This document shows positions 44,685-53,634 of a stretch of DNA of 64,000 bases, piece after piece. The stretch lies in IMG/VR virus record IMGVR_UViG_3300025732_000020, positions 1 to 64,000 of that record; one strand, given 5' to 3'. This stretch comes from a virus. The stretch's first letter is position 1, and each line of letters opens with the position of its first letter. The position numbers and the translations under genes were made by a program. Under the pieces are notes generated by a model. It worked only from the letters and a program-made list of their open reading frames with translations, made no database searches and was not told the origin of the DNA.

Positions 44685-45043
44685 ATTTTAATACCGAAGA
44701 AGAAAAAGAAGCACTAAAACGATCGCTTCTCAATACCGAAAATTTAAATGAGACTCTCGAGTGCCTAGAACAGATTCTAATCAATCGTACTCCTTTTGCT
44801 CTTTACATAGCTACTGCTGATAGATCAGATTGTATGTGGATTTTTGATCCAGGTACGGTATATGAGATGGTTGGTGGAGAGAAAAAATATAAAGATATTT
44901 ATGAGGAGATGTTTAGTAGCAAAGATGATGAGAGTATTGGGGTGATATTTTTTATATTAAAAAAAGTCGGACCTCTGTACTCGATCCGACTCGATATTGA
45001 AGTTATTGAAGAAGTTATAGAAGAATTATACGAGAATATCTGA
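44681..45043 (+). CDS. Hypothetical 120-residue protein
   Basis: ATGA overlap with the deaminase. Acidic N-terminal helices, a beta centre (FALYIATADRSDCMWIFDPG), and an acidic helical end (IEVIEEVIEELYENI). Its stop codon directly abuts the stop codon of the convergent gene. Function unknown. Confidence 0.63.
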   Translation: MNFNTEEEKEALKRSLLNTENLNETLECLEQILINRTPFALYIATADRSDCMWIFDPGTVYEMVGGEKKYKDIYEEMFSSKDDESIGVIFFILKKVGPLYSIRLDIEVIEEVIEELYENI

Positions 45044-46378
45044 TTAGATAGTTGTTTTAGCGTATTGCAAGGTCGATGTTGTGTCGACAATATTAGAAGT
45101 GACTTCTACTAGAGTTGCACTAGATGCAATCGGTGCTACCGACTCAAGAACTAGAGTTCCGTCGATTGCAACAAGATCTTGGGGGTCGTAGAATATATTT
45201 CCGTACTCGATGGGGTAGGTTCCCATCTTTGTTCCGTCCTTGGGAAGTTTGACGATAAAGGAGTTGATTTGTCCGATCCCCGGCGTGTTCTCTTGAGACT
45301 TCATTCCTAAATAGATATAGTCATCGGAGTTTATATCTAATCCAATAGGCTGTTCATATCCGGCTGAATGGCCTATTTGTCTGGCTCTGACAAATGAACC
45401 ATCTTTGTTATATGTGAAAATAGGTAGACCGACTGTATCGGCAATATTATACGTTCTTTTACCATAGAACAAAATTTTATTATCTGACATTCTGATATGA
45501 GATAATTCAGTAACGTCTTGCGTACTATCCTCACTGGTTATTATTTTTTGCCATTCTATTGACATCGGAGATGTCGGATTTATCTTTAAAATTGTGGGTG
45601 CTAGATTTAGCTCTTCAACATCAGAAAGAGATCCTGATAAATATACTTTATTCTCATCATCAACAAAAATCCCTCGCGCTGCTAGATTCCCTATCTTAAC
45701 AGAATCCAATAATTCGCCAGAAGAACTTATTTTATAGAAGATCGTGTGGGTTGTGGGTACACCATTTCCATAACAATGGGCGGTTATGTATAGATTACCA
45801 TCTGGTCCCACTGCGGAATTGCAAATAACTTCATTTGAAAAATCATAAGATTTTTGCCATTCGAGATTCCCTACTTGTGAATATTTTGCAACAAAAAGAT
45901 CATTGCCTCCACCTACAAGATATACATTTCCGCTACTATCAACGCTGAAAGAAGTAGGTAATATACTATCTGTACTTTCAGAAGGTTTTGTTAAGGACTT
46001 AGACCATAGAAGAGACCCAGAATTACTATATTTAACAAGATTTACTCTCGCGGAGATATACGTGTCCGGCTCGTGATCCATTGAGAGGAGGTAAACGTTC
46101 CCAAGGATCGCTTTAACGGATAATTGATCTAATATCCTAGACCCAACTGATGTCTTTCTCTGCCACAAGAGTCCACCGTCCGTAGTAAACCTCATCAAAT
46201 CACCGCCCGTACCATAGAAATATACATTCTCGTCGTTTACAGAGAACGTTCCCACTGAAGCGGAGATTTGTAATATCCAAGGCAGTATTGTTGGCGTAGG
46301 AGTTGGTGTGGGGCCAGGAGTTGGCGTTCCTCCTGCCATGTTATTCACCGCCGCCTGGATTAAAAATTTACCTAACAT
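45044..46378 (-). CDS. Beta-propeller-like virion protein, 444 residues
   Basis: After a short N-terminus with a (Thr-Pro)n linker (GGTPTPGPTPTPTPT) the protein has repeated blades of about 45-50 residues. Examples are VYFYGTGGDLMRFTTDGGLL, VYLVGGGNDLFVAKYSQVGN and VYLSGSLSDVEE, with WQK/LWS at the strand ends. This pattern is known from SBBP-type beta-propellers. ATG 46378 overlaps the previous stop (TGATG). It is placed behind a fibre gene and could be a receptor-binding tip; that is inference. Confidence 0.72.
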   Translation of the reverse strand: MLGKFLIQAAVNNMAGGTPTPGPTPTPTPTILPWILQISASVGTFSVNDENVYFYGTGGDLMRFTTDGGLLWQRKTSVGSRILDQLSVKAILGNVYLLSMDHEPDTYISARVNLVKYSNSGSLLWSKSLTKPSESTDSILPTSFSVDSSGNVYLVGGGNDLFVAKYSQVGNLEWQKSYDFSNEVICNSAVGPDGNLYITAHCYGNGVPTTHTIFYKISSSGELLDSVKIGNLAARGIFVDDENKVYLSGSLSDVEELNLAPTILKINPTSPMSIEWQKIITSEDSTQDVTELSHIRMSDNKILFYGKRTYNIADTVGLPIFTYNKDGSFVRARQIGHSAGYEQPIGLDINSDDYIYLGMKSQENTPGIGQINSFIVKLPKDGTKMGTYPIEYGNIFYDPQDLVAIDGTLVLESVAPIASSATLVEVTSNIVDTTSTLQYAKTTI

Positions 46379-47292
46379 CACGCGTAACTTCCAATATATG
46401 CTCCGTACGCCCGAGTTCCCACCTTCCAAAAGACCAACGTATCTTTTGCTGTCAATGTTGGTGGAGTATTACCTTGTGCGCTAACCCAGGTCACACTTGG
46501 CCATGAAACAGTCGTGGCGCCCCCTCCTTCTAGCATTAGGACAACTGTTTGACCTTCTTCTAAACTCTCAGAGAATCTAATTTGGCTAGAACCTAGAGTT
46601 TTAGTCTGGATAGAACCATTAGCGGGATTTATATCAGATCCAGACAATGCATATACTTTTTCCTTTACTTCTTTTAAGATAATCTGATTATCCACAGTCA
46701 GTTCTTTGAGTATAGTTTCCCCAGTAACTGTTAGATTACCTGATATGGATAAATCATCACTGCTCTGTTTTGATAAAGATTCCACTCTAGATACTAGAGT
46801 ATCGATCGAAACTGACAATGAATCGATTATATCTGTCAACTCGTTCTGGTTTATTGTTAGAGTTTGAATCTTTTCTCTCTCATTTGAGATATTACCTTGA
46901 AGGTTTTCTTCTAAAGAGTTGATATCATCCTCTAGGAGTTGGAAAGCAGTTTCAAGATTAGAAATAGATACCGATGTTGCTTCAGAAAGTGCCGATTGAG
47001 CAGATGCAATTGCCGTAGTAAAAATTTTTAGATCACGAACTTTAGCATATGTTCTATCACCATACCTAACATTAACTATTCCACTTTCCGTGGTAGGATC
47101 CACTACCTCTGCCAAACTAACTCCTAGTTTGAGTCCACTTTTAACCCCACTGCCATCTTCAACAAAGATGGTGCCTTCTGTAGTAAATCCATCTTGGGAG
47201 AGAACTTCTCCCGTGGTTGAGATTTCTTGTCTGGAGATATTAAGTAATCCTCCAGCGTAATCCTCTATGTAACGAAAACGTAAATCAGCCAT
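46378..47292 (-). CDS. Fibre-like protein with coiled coil, 304 residues
   Basis: N-terminal beta part (RFRYIEDYAGGLLNISRQEI), a long coiled coil at about 95-185 (ISNLETAFQLLEDDINSLEE, LTDIIDSLSVSIDTLVSRVE), then LSISGNLTVTGETIL, a shaft-like segment. The C-terminal domain is Thr/Val/Trp-rich and ends AYGAYIGSYA. It is a trimeric fibre by pattern. It overlaps neighbours at both ends. Confidence 0.7.
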   Translation of the reverse strand: MADLRFRYIEDYAGGLLNISRQEISTTGEVLSQDGFTTEGTIFVEDGSGVKSGLKLGVSLAEVVDPTTESGIVNVRYGDRTYAKVRDLKIFTTAIASAQSALSEATSVSISNLETAFQLLEDDINSLEENLQGNISNEREKIQTLTINQNELTDIIDSLSVSIDTLVSRVESLSKQSSDDLSISGNLTVTGETILKELTVDNQIILKEVKEKVYALSGSDINPANGSIQTKTLGSSQIRFSESLEEGQTVVLMLEGGGATTVSWPSVTWVSAQGNTPPTLTAKDTLVFWKVGTRAYGAYIGSYA

Positions 47293-48100
47293 AGTATTCT
47301 TTAATCAGAGATTCTTCAAGATTAGTTGTAAAAAATGCGTACATTTGTGGCGGGATAATTGAAACTGGAGGGGGATTGTCCCACAAAACTAGCCAATTAT
47401 TACAGAGTAACATTCTAATTTTTGAGGATATCTTTCTGTTACTCCAGTCTATGGTATTACCTCTCAAATCGAGTACCGTCTCATACGTTTTTCTGAACAT
47501 GGAAAAAGTAGAGTTTGATGTAGAAGTTTTAACAGGATGAAAATCCCTTAATAGTTTCTCTTGGATAACCGAAGACATATTACAATTTCTAGCAATTAAC
47601 GCCTTTATTGAGCAATTATTGCCAAGATTTATTACATCTAAAAAGTTACAATTAGATATATTTAAAACTTCCAAATTGGGGGCATCGTGAATAAATATAG
47701 CCCTCATACTTCTATTACCCTCAAGATTTAAGTACTTTAAATTTTCTCTAGTAAGATTGAAGTTTGCATGTACTAACTTATTTTTTTGTAAATTAATTCT
47801 CTCTATTCTAGGATCAATTAAAGTATTTGTTTTAGCGTCGATCCAATGATCTTCCCAAGATAATATCCCTTGATTTGTCAATTTTAACTCATAGGGATCA
47901 TTTATATACTTATCCTCTATATTTAACTCGAGTAGATATGAGTCTACCATTTGTTTATATAGAAAAGCCGAGTTGTTAATAAATGAGTTTTTTGGATCAG
48001 GAAGATCAATATAATTAAAATTTCCTAGAGATTTCAGTCCAAACGATAGTTGCCTCTCGTCTTTTGACGTAACCTTAAAAAATGAATGTAGTTTTTTCAT
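47285..48100 (-). CDS. Leucine-rich-repeat-like protein, 271 residues
   Basis: ATG 48100 (ATGA overlap, GGAGGA upstream) was preferred to a longer frame. The middle contains irregular leucine-rich repeats of about 20-23 residues (LKYLNLEGNRSMRAIFIHDA, NLEVLNISNCNFLDVINLGN, IKALIARNCNMSSV, VLDLRGNTIDWSN). LRRs bind proteins; in a tail module this might contact a host receptor or another virion protein. Rare in phages and not assigned to a known family here. Confidence 0.66.
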   Translation of the reverse strand: MKKLHSFFKVTSKDERQLSFGLKSLGNFNYIDLPDPKNSFINNSAFLYKQMVDSYLLELNIEDKYINDPYELKLTNQGILSWEDHWIDAKTNTLIDPRIERINLQKNKLVHANFNLTRENLKYLNLEGNRSMRAIFIHDAPNLEVLNISNCNFLDVINLGNNCSIKALIARNCNMSSVIQEKLLRDFHPVKTSTSNSTFSMFRKTYETVLDLRGNTIDWSNRKISSKIRMLLCNNWLVLWDNPPPVSIIPPQMYAFFTTNLEESLIKEYYG

Positions 48101-51100
48101 TTTAATCTTCCTCCTGACAGCGTTCTTGGACAAAAATCAAGGTAATATTTACCATTTGATGGCGTAGCAAACTTCTTACATTTTACAATATTCATACACA
48201 TTTGATATTCAAATGGAGATTTGAATGTTGCACAATCAAACTCTGAACTTTTTTCGAGTTTTGCTTTTATTCCCTCTATAATTGCAAATTCAGTATTATT
48301 AAATTCGCTAACTTCTCCTCCTCCGTAACTAAACTTAATTGGCGTAGAAGATATACCTTTTAATATTGGTTCTCCTTTTTCTCCAAAGCCATTTATCTTA
48401 TTCTCTAATAAAGAGACATATGCAGGAGGAGAACTGAAAGAAGATGTAGGTACTAAAGATTCACTTGGTTTGAACTCAAGGAAAGATCCAAGTGGCCTAT
48501 CCACAGAGATAGATCCTACTGATGTTCCAGGTACAGTTTTATACTCCTCTGGATATAATGATTTATTAATTGATGGTACGCATCTATCCGCTAAATTTCC
48601 ATATATATCAGTACATTCTTTACCACCAAATCTTTGGCATGAGACTATAGGGTCAAATACTTTTAATATTTCTTGAGGTAAATTGGCCATTATCTCTTTC
48701 TTGGGTATATAAGAGACTCCTAATATAGAATTTTCAATTTCTGGCACTTCTCCTGCTTCCTTGTAGAGAGGAGGAGTCATATATTCCATTTTAGGAATAT
48801 TTATAGACATTGGAATAGTCTCGTATTCAGATGAAGGAGACCAGGCCTTAGTATCAACTACTTGGGTATTTGGATTAGATCCTGTTTCATATGTATTACT
48901 AATAAGATTGGCTAATTTATTTTCTTCAGAGATTTTAAAGAAGTTATTTATGATTATCTCTGGAGATTGCTTTATAACCTCGGTAAAATTAACATTATTT
49001 ATTGGGGTATTAAATAGTACTCTATACTGTTCTGGCGTAATAGAATTTACTATGGGGATTCTATTTGGTAATCTTGAATTACCAATTCCAGGGGACTCAA
49101 CTATGGGTGAGTTACCGGCTGTTATAGCTAGTTCTGGATTATCATCAGAAGACGAAAGAATATCTATTACAGTTTGATTTAAGGTATCAAATGATTTATT
49201 CTGTGAGTTAATTAACGCTTTAAATTTATTACTTAATACAGTTAATGATGAATAATCAAGACTAGATTTTAAAACATTTTCAACTATCCTCAGAGATTTA
49301 GAAATTGACTCAAATCCCTCAAGAAGAGTTAAAATGTTACTTTGTAAAGGATCACTTTGTAACTTAAAGTTATTAAGTTGTTGTGAATTTTTGTAAGTCC
49401 CGAGTCGGATACCTAATCCCGTTAAATTAGCATATTGAATGAACTTCGTGAAGTTACCTCCATTAAATCCATCTAATATCTGTCCTAATGCAGTCGTTGG
49501 TGAAGTTTCTCCTAGAAGAGTTATAAGTTCTTTTGGAGTTAATCCAACTGCTTTATCATAAAGAGCATTTATTAATTTTTCAGACGAGATATTACCTAAG
49601 TTATCACCAATGACTTCTGTCCATTCTTTCAATGCTATAGGGGCTAGACTATTAGTTTGTGCGTAGTCCAAGGATGGACTCATAAGTCCATCTTGATAAT
49701 TACCTTGGATGATTTGATCAATAATCCCGCTTAATAGGTTAATTTCATCTTTTGACTTTATGATATTTTCTTGGCCAGATTGAAATAAATAAGCAATTGA
49801 TTCTAGTAATGTTAGATTATTTTGTCCTAATATTTTGGTAAATTTTATTATCTGGTTTGGATCTATAGCGTAAGTTAGACCAATTAATAGTCCAATTAGT
49901 CTTGGATATTTACTAATATTGATATAGGTTGCTTTTGAAGGATCTTTTTGCGCTAAAGAAAGGATATTTAAGAGACCATCTACATCAGAGACAGAATATA
50001 AAAAGGAGAGATAAGCATCTATTCCATCTTGTCCACCTATTTGATATATTAACTGTGATAGTTCAAATCCTTTAAAGAAGGACTTAAGATCGTCTGAATT
50101 TGAAATAGGGGCAAAGGATGTTATTAAGTCAGAAAAGTTATTAATTGAAATAACTTTATTGATTTCGGATTCAGAAAACCCCAGGGATCTTAGGAAAGAA
50201 ATCAATACTGTGTTTTGCCCTTGGAATGAGATATTTGAGATATTAGGGATATACTCAAAAGAAGAAATACTTAATCGTGAGATACTTTCATATATTCCGT
50301 TAATTTGATCATTTACTGCGGCTGTAATTTTTAGAAGAAACTCTAAAGGATTACCAGGCAGTTGAGTGTATATAAATGTAGAGTATAACTGATCATATGA
50401 CTCCTTAATAAACTTAATAACTCCAGACATTCCAGGCTTTGGCCCTTCCCGTAAAGATTCCATATATGGGCTAGGAGGAAATACCCTCTGTAATTCTTTT
50501 AATTGCGGTTCTATAGAGCCTAATCCTTCCGATCCTGGAAGTTTTCCAGTTAAATCTAAGGAACTGAGCATCGACTGGACCAAGTCGCCTAGATATAGAC
50601 ATCTACTATAGAGTGTATTTATTGCAGAAGACAATAAATCTACGCTAGGTGGTATAGTATAGGAATTAGCCTTTATCTCCGCTGTATATCTATCTTTTAG
50701 ACCATCTTTAAATTGTGCATATATAGAGTTGTATGTGAGAGTTTTATTTTCTATAAAAGTATCATCAGGTACTTTTTGTCCATGTATAAAAGATTTCAGT
50801 TTTAAAAAACTATTTAAGAAATTTAATCCTGGAATTTTATTTAATGAAGTCGCGCCTGCAAATAAAACATCAAATTTTCCAAAAGATGACTCATTGTTAA
50901 TAGTAGCAAAAACATCAGAATTTAATCTGCCATACGCAGCTCCAAAAAGGTACTGGGAATATTTAGATATGTACTGAATCCCACCTATAATTGATCCCTC
51001 ATAACTTCCTATATAGTCAGAAAATATTTTTAGGCTATTTATACCTTGCAGAATAGACTTACCTTCTCCGCCAAAAGTCACGGTTAAAAGTTCTTCATTA

Positions 51101-51981
51101 ACAACAGTAGGGTCTGAATATTCTTCTATTTTTGAATCTGATATAACCGAGTTGATATCAAATCCATTTTCCAAAAATCCATTATAATACTGCCTAACGT
51201 TTTTTTCAAAAACTTCTTTAAATTTTGCTGCTCGATTAAGTCTTTTGGAGACATACTTACTCCATTGGCTAGATTCAAAAAAATCTCTAGTCGGAGACCC
51301 GACGTCTGGATTTAATTTATAGAGATCTCCATTATATATAATTAAGTCTCTGTATGAAATTGATAATCTATATTCAGACTTGCCTATCTTTGAAGCTACT
51401 CTATTGTAACTTAATGGAGAATAAGATGAGGTATTAGATAGACTTTGAAACTCCTCCCAATATCTGCTTTGTGGAAAAAGAGTGTAAACTGTCTTTGAGT
51501 AATTATTTACCTCCTTTACAGAATAAATAAATTTATCTTCAGAGTATTGATATTCAGGCGCAGTCTGTAATACATCAAAAACTGTTGAAGAGAAAAAATC
51601 TTCGTTAATTATAAATTTAGTTATAATCTCCTTATACTGCTTAATTTTTAGTAAGAAAATTGAGTAATTTTCGGAGTAGTTTTTAGCGTACTTACTAAGT
51701 ACTGCAACAACCTCATCGTATATTTCTATTGGATATACTTCATCGACTCCTATTTCTAATATGGATTCAGTGATTATCTGCTTAAACGGACTTATAGATA
51801 CTGACTCATTATTTTCTAATCTGTTAAATATCTCTAAAAATAACTTTAGTGTAGAGTCTTTTAACTTTTTTCTTAGTAAATCAGTATTAATTTTTTTATA
51901 TTTTTTCTCATACGAAATGAACCCCTCCAAAATGATGGGAGAGAGTACCGGTCTTAATATTTCTACGAGATTTTGGCTCAT
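48097..51981 (-). CDS. Very large presumed virion protein, 1294 residues
   Basis: The largest gene in the window and first of its leftward operon. It is Ser/Asn/Ile/Tyr-rich, mostly helical in the first 1000 residues with no transmembrane segments or enzyme motifs that I can recognise. The last 100 residues have several Cys (VSCQRFGGKECTDIYGN, CATFKSPFEYQMCMNIVKCK). No other tape-measure candidate is visible, but its helices lack the regular hydrophobic repeats of typical tape measures, so a baseplate or tail-tip protein is equally likely. Two tandem GTTTAAA sites precede it. Confidence 0.65.
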   Translation of the reverse strand: MSQNLVEILRPVLSPIILEGFISYEKKYKKINTDLLRKKLKDSTLKLFLEIFNRLENNESVSISPFKQIITESILEIGVDEVYPIEIYDEVVAVLSKYAKNYSENYSIFLLKIKQYKEIITKFIINEDFFSSTVFDVLQTAPEYQYSEDKFIYSVKEVNNYSKTVYTLFPQSRYWEEFQSLSNTSSYSPLSYNRVASKIGKSEYRLSISYRDLIIYNGDLYKLNPDVGSPTRDFFESSQWSKYVSKRLNRAAKFKEVFEKNVRQYYNGFLENGFDINSVISDSKIEEYSDPTVVNEELLTVTFGGEGKSILQGINSLKIFSDYIGSYEGSIIGGIQYISKYSQYLFGAAYGRLNSDVFATINNESSFGKFDVLFAGATSLNKIPGLNFLNSFLKLKSFIHGQKVPDDTFIENKTLTYNSIYAQFKDGLKDRYTAEIKANSYTIPPSVDLLSSAINTLYSRCLYLGDLVQSMLSSLDLTGKLPGSEGLGSIEPQLKELQRVFPPSPYMESLREGPKPGMSGVIKFIKESYDQLYSTFIYTQLPGNPLEFLLKITAAVNDQINGIYESISRLSISSFEYIPNISNISFQGQNTVLISFLRSLGFSESEINKVISINNFSDLITSFAPISNSDDLKSFFKGFELSQLIYQIGGQDGIDAYLSFLYSVSDVDGLLNILSLAQKDPSKATYINISKYPRLIGLLIGLTYAIDPNQIIKFTKILGQNNLTLLESIAYLFQSGQENIIKSKDEINLLSGIIDQIIQGNYQDGLMSPSLDYAQTNSLAPIALKEWTEVIGDNLGNISSEKLINALYDKAVGLTPKELITLLGETSPTTALGQILDGFNGGNFTKFIQYANLTGLGIRLGTYKNSQQLNNFKLQSDPLQSNILTLLEGFESISKSLRIVENVLKSSLDYSSLTVLSNKFKALINSQNKSFDTLNQTVIDILSSSDDNPELAITAGNSPIVESPGIGNSRLPNRIPIVNSITPEQYRVLFNTPINNVNFTEVIKQSPEIIINNFFKISEENKLANLISNTYETGSNPNTQVVDTKAWSPSSEYETIPMSINIPKMEYMTPPLYKEAGEVPEIENSILGVSYIPKKEIMANLPQEILKVFDPIVSCQRFGGKECTDIYGNLADRCVPSINKSLYPEEYKTVPGTSVGSISVDRPLGSFLEFKPSESLVPTSSFSSPPAYVSLLENKINGFGEKGEPILKGISSTPIKFSYGGGEVSEFNNTEFAIIEGIKAKLEKSSEFDCATFKSPFEYQMCMNIVKCKKFATPSNGKYYLDFCPRTLSGGRLK

Positions 51982-52002
51982 CAATTTAGATGCTTTTTTA
52001 AA

Positions 52003-52023
52003 CTTTAAACTTTAAGTTTAAAG
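52003..52023. promoter_or_regulatory. Back-to-back GTTTAAAG elements in a divergent promoter region
   Basis: On the - strand GTTTAAAG (52010-52003), followed by a second GTTTAAA, lies about 21 nt before ATG 51981. On the + strand GTTTAAAG (52016-52023) lies 22 nt before ATG 52046. The mirror arrangement in a 64-nt intergenic region is the best single piece of evidence for the motif being a promoter. Confidence 0.6.
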
Positions 52024-52045
52024 CTATTGGACTTAAATTGATCCA

Positions 52046-52495
52046 ATGCAATCAAAAATCTCTGTACTTCTTCTTAAGGGCAAAAATGTCAGTGAAACTT
52101 CAGACATGAATAAGATGGCTGTGCATCTTGAGCAAGTATTAGCAGAAAAGGACGGAGTTGAATTAAAAACCCGCCAAGGACTTACCGATGCAGTGGTTAA
52201 ATCCGCAGACTTTATCATATTTTGTGGATATGATTGTGGGATACTTTCAGAAATCTTTAAAGCATCTGGAGTTATAGAGGGTCTTGACGGTAAAGAAGGG
52301 CCAATTTTATTCCTTTATGAGGAACCTGGCAATTCAATTTATGAACATATTGACCGTATTTTAACCGCTGGCATGGATCTTAATAGAGTAGATTCTAAGA
52401 TTTTTGACAAAATCGTTGACACCAATAATCACCGTGATATAATTGGTTATATCGACGCCTATCTACGGAAACTTGGAAGTTCAACAGTTGCTTAG
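52046..52495 (+). CDS. Rossmann-like hypothetical protein, 149 residues
   Basis: Alternating strands and helices (SKISVLLLKGKNVS, FIIFCGYDCGILSEIF, GPILFLYEEPGNSIYEHIDR, RDIIGYIDAYLRKLG). It suggests a Rossmann-type nucleotide or sugar-binding fold, distantly like lysine-decarboxylase (LOG)-type proteins, without their catalytic PGGxGTxxE motif. First gene of the portal operon. Function unknown. Confidence 0.6.
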   Translation: MQSKISVLLLKGKNVSETSDMNKMAVHLEQVLAEKDGVELKTRQGLTDAVVKSADFIIFCGYDCGILSEIFKASGVIEGLDGKEGPILFLYEEPGNSIYEHIDRILTAGMDLNRVDSKIFDKIVDTNNHRDIIGYIDAYLRKLGSSTVA

Positions 52496-53450
52496 TATCG
52501 CTTCAGAATTAAAAGGCGAGTCGGCTTATGAGATAATCTTAAATAAGTTAATAGATTACGATCGTTGGAAAACTGAAGCGACATTTGCTCATGAATTAAA
52601 ATTAGAAGAACTGAGACTTAATGCCTCGTCTTCACGTCGGTCATCTTTGGTAAAACTTGATTCTGAATTTTCAGAAGAAGATAAAAAATTTAATATCCTC
52701 AGCTCATATGGAGCCTGTACTGAAAAGCATCTTGGGATGATATCCAAGACAAGAATTTGGGAAGGTGCTACTGAACAAGCAACTAAACTCTTTGAGAGTT
52801 GGTATTTTCATATAAGAGAGAATAACGTTCTACCACTCAAGGATTTAAAAGAAGGGCGGATTAAAATGCTTCTTCTTTTATTCCTTTGGGCGTCTGGATG
52901 TTCTCATAGGGCTGCAAAATGGCCAGATGCCCCCGATATTAATTATGTTACTCCATTGAAAAAAGAAATGGAGGAAAGACTTTCTAAGTTTAGTAAGCAT
53001 AGTATTGTTGCTGCTTATGAGTCGTTAAAAGTTTTTTGGAAAGAGATTAATGATTATGAGCAATGTCCGTTCAATGTTACCCTCATTGGAGAAGTTCTAG
53101 ATGAAGCATACACGTATGTCTCTGAAAAGACTACCGAAGAAAATAAATATGATATTAAAAACTCGCCGTTATTCTCAGAATTTGAAAAAACCTTCCCTTA
53201 TGTTTCTTTGGAGATTTTGGAAAAGTATTATACGAAAAACCGTAGAAACTTTGTAGCCGCTGGCGTGGGGGCTTTGAGAAAAGTCTTTACTACAACTCTC
53301 CCAGAGGAACTAGAACATAAGTATTCTATCTCTGAATGGCCAAAGAAGTGGCATCTTCATATCGCTACTTTTGAAGAAAAGTGGCAAAAACAACTTTATG
53401 ACATTATGAACTCTACCCGTGAGGAACAAGAAAAATGGAAAAAGGAGTAA
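52485..53450 (+). CDS. Hypothetical 321-residue protein upstream of the portal
   Basis: No good ATG near the 5' end; TTG 52485 with GGAAG upstream is my choice (TTG 52473 or 52443 are possible). All-helical, Glu/Lys/Trp-rich, with ASGCSHRAAKWPDAPDINYV in the middle. It does not show the Walker motifs or nuclease residues of a large terminase. Being next to the portal, a packaging or head-assembly role is possible but unproven. Confidence 0.58.
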   Translation, partial: QLLSIASELKGESAYEIILNKLIDYDRWKTEATFAHELKLEELRLNASSSRRSSLVKLDSEFSEEDKKFNILSSYGACTEKHLGMISKTRIWEGATEQATKLFESWYFHIRENNVLPLKDLKEGRIKMLLLLFLWASGCSHRAAKWPDAPDINYVTPLKKEMEERLSKFSKHSIVAAYESLKVFWKEINDYEQCPFNVTLIGEVLDEAYTYVSEKTTEENKYDIKNSPLFSEFEKTFPYVSLEILEKYYTKNRRNFVAAGVGALRKVFTTTLPEELEHKYSISEWPKKWHLHIATFEEKWQKQLYDIMNSTREEQEKWKKE

Positions 53451-53626
53451 ATGTTTTAACTGCAGGACAGAATGTAATTGTCGATGGTGCCGAAGAGGCA
53501 ATCGAACGCTATGAAAAAGGAGAGATTACAGCCGAAGAGCTCCGTGATATTATCCTTACTCTTGATGTAGTCTATATCGATCAGTCTAAGTTTAAAGATA
53601 AAAAAGATAATGAATCCCTAGAGTAG
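53435..53626 (+). CDS. Hypothetical acidic 63-residue protein
   Basis: Helical (EEAIERYEKGEITAEELRDI) and acidic. It overlaps the upstream gene by 16 nt and precedes the portal by 8 nt. Function unknown. Confidence 0.6.
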   Translation: MEKGVNVLTAGQNVIVDGAEEAIERYEKGEITAEELRDIILTLDVVYIDQSKFKDKKDNESLE

Positions 53627-53634
53627 GTAAAAGA

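Noticed and set aside
46303-46340. Short tandem repeat or CRISPR-like array
   Set aside because: It is the codon repeat of the Thr-Pro linker in the propeller gene; no spaced repeats were found anywhere in the window.
52485-53450. Large terminase subunit
   Set aside because: Position before the portal is suggestive, but no Walker A/B motif or RNase H-type nuclease residues are visible.
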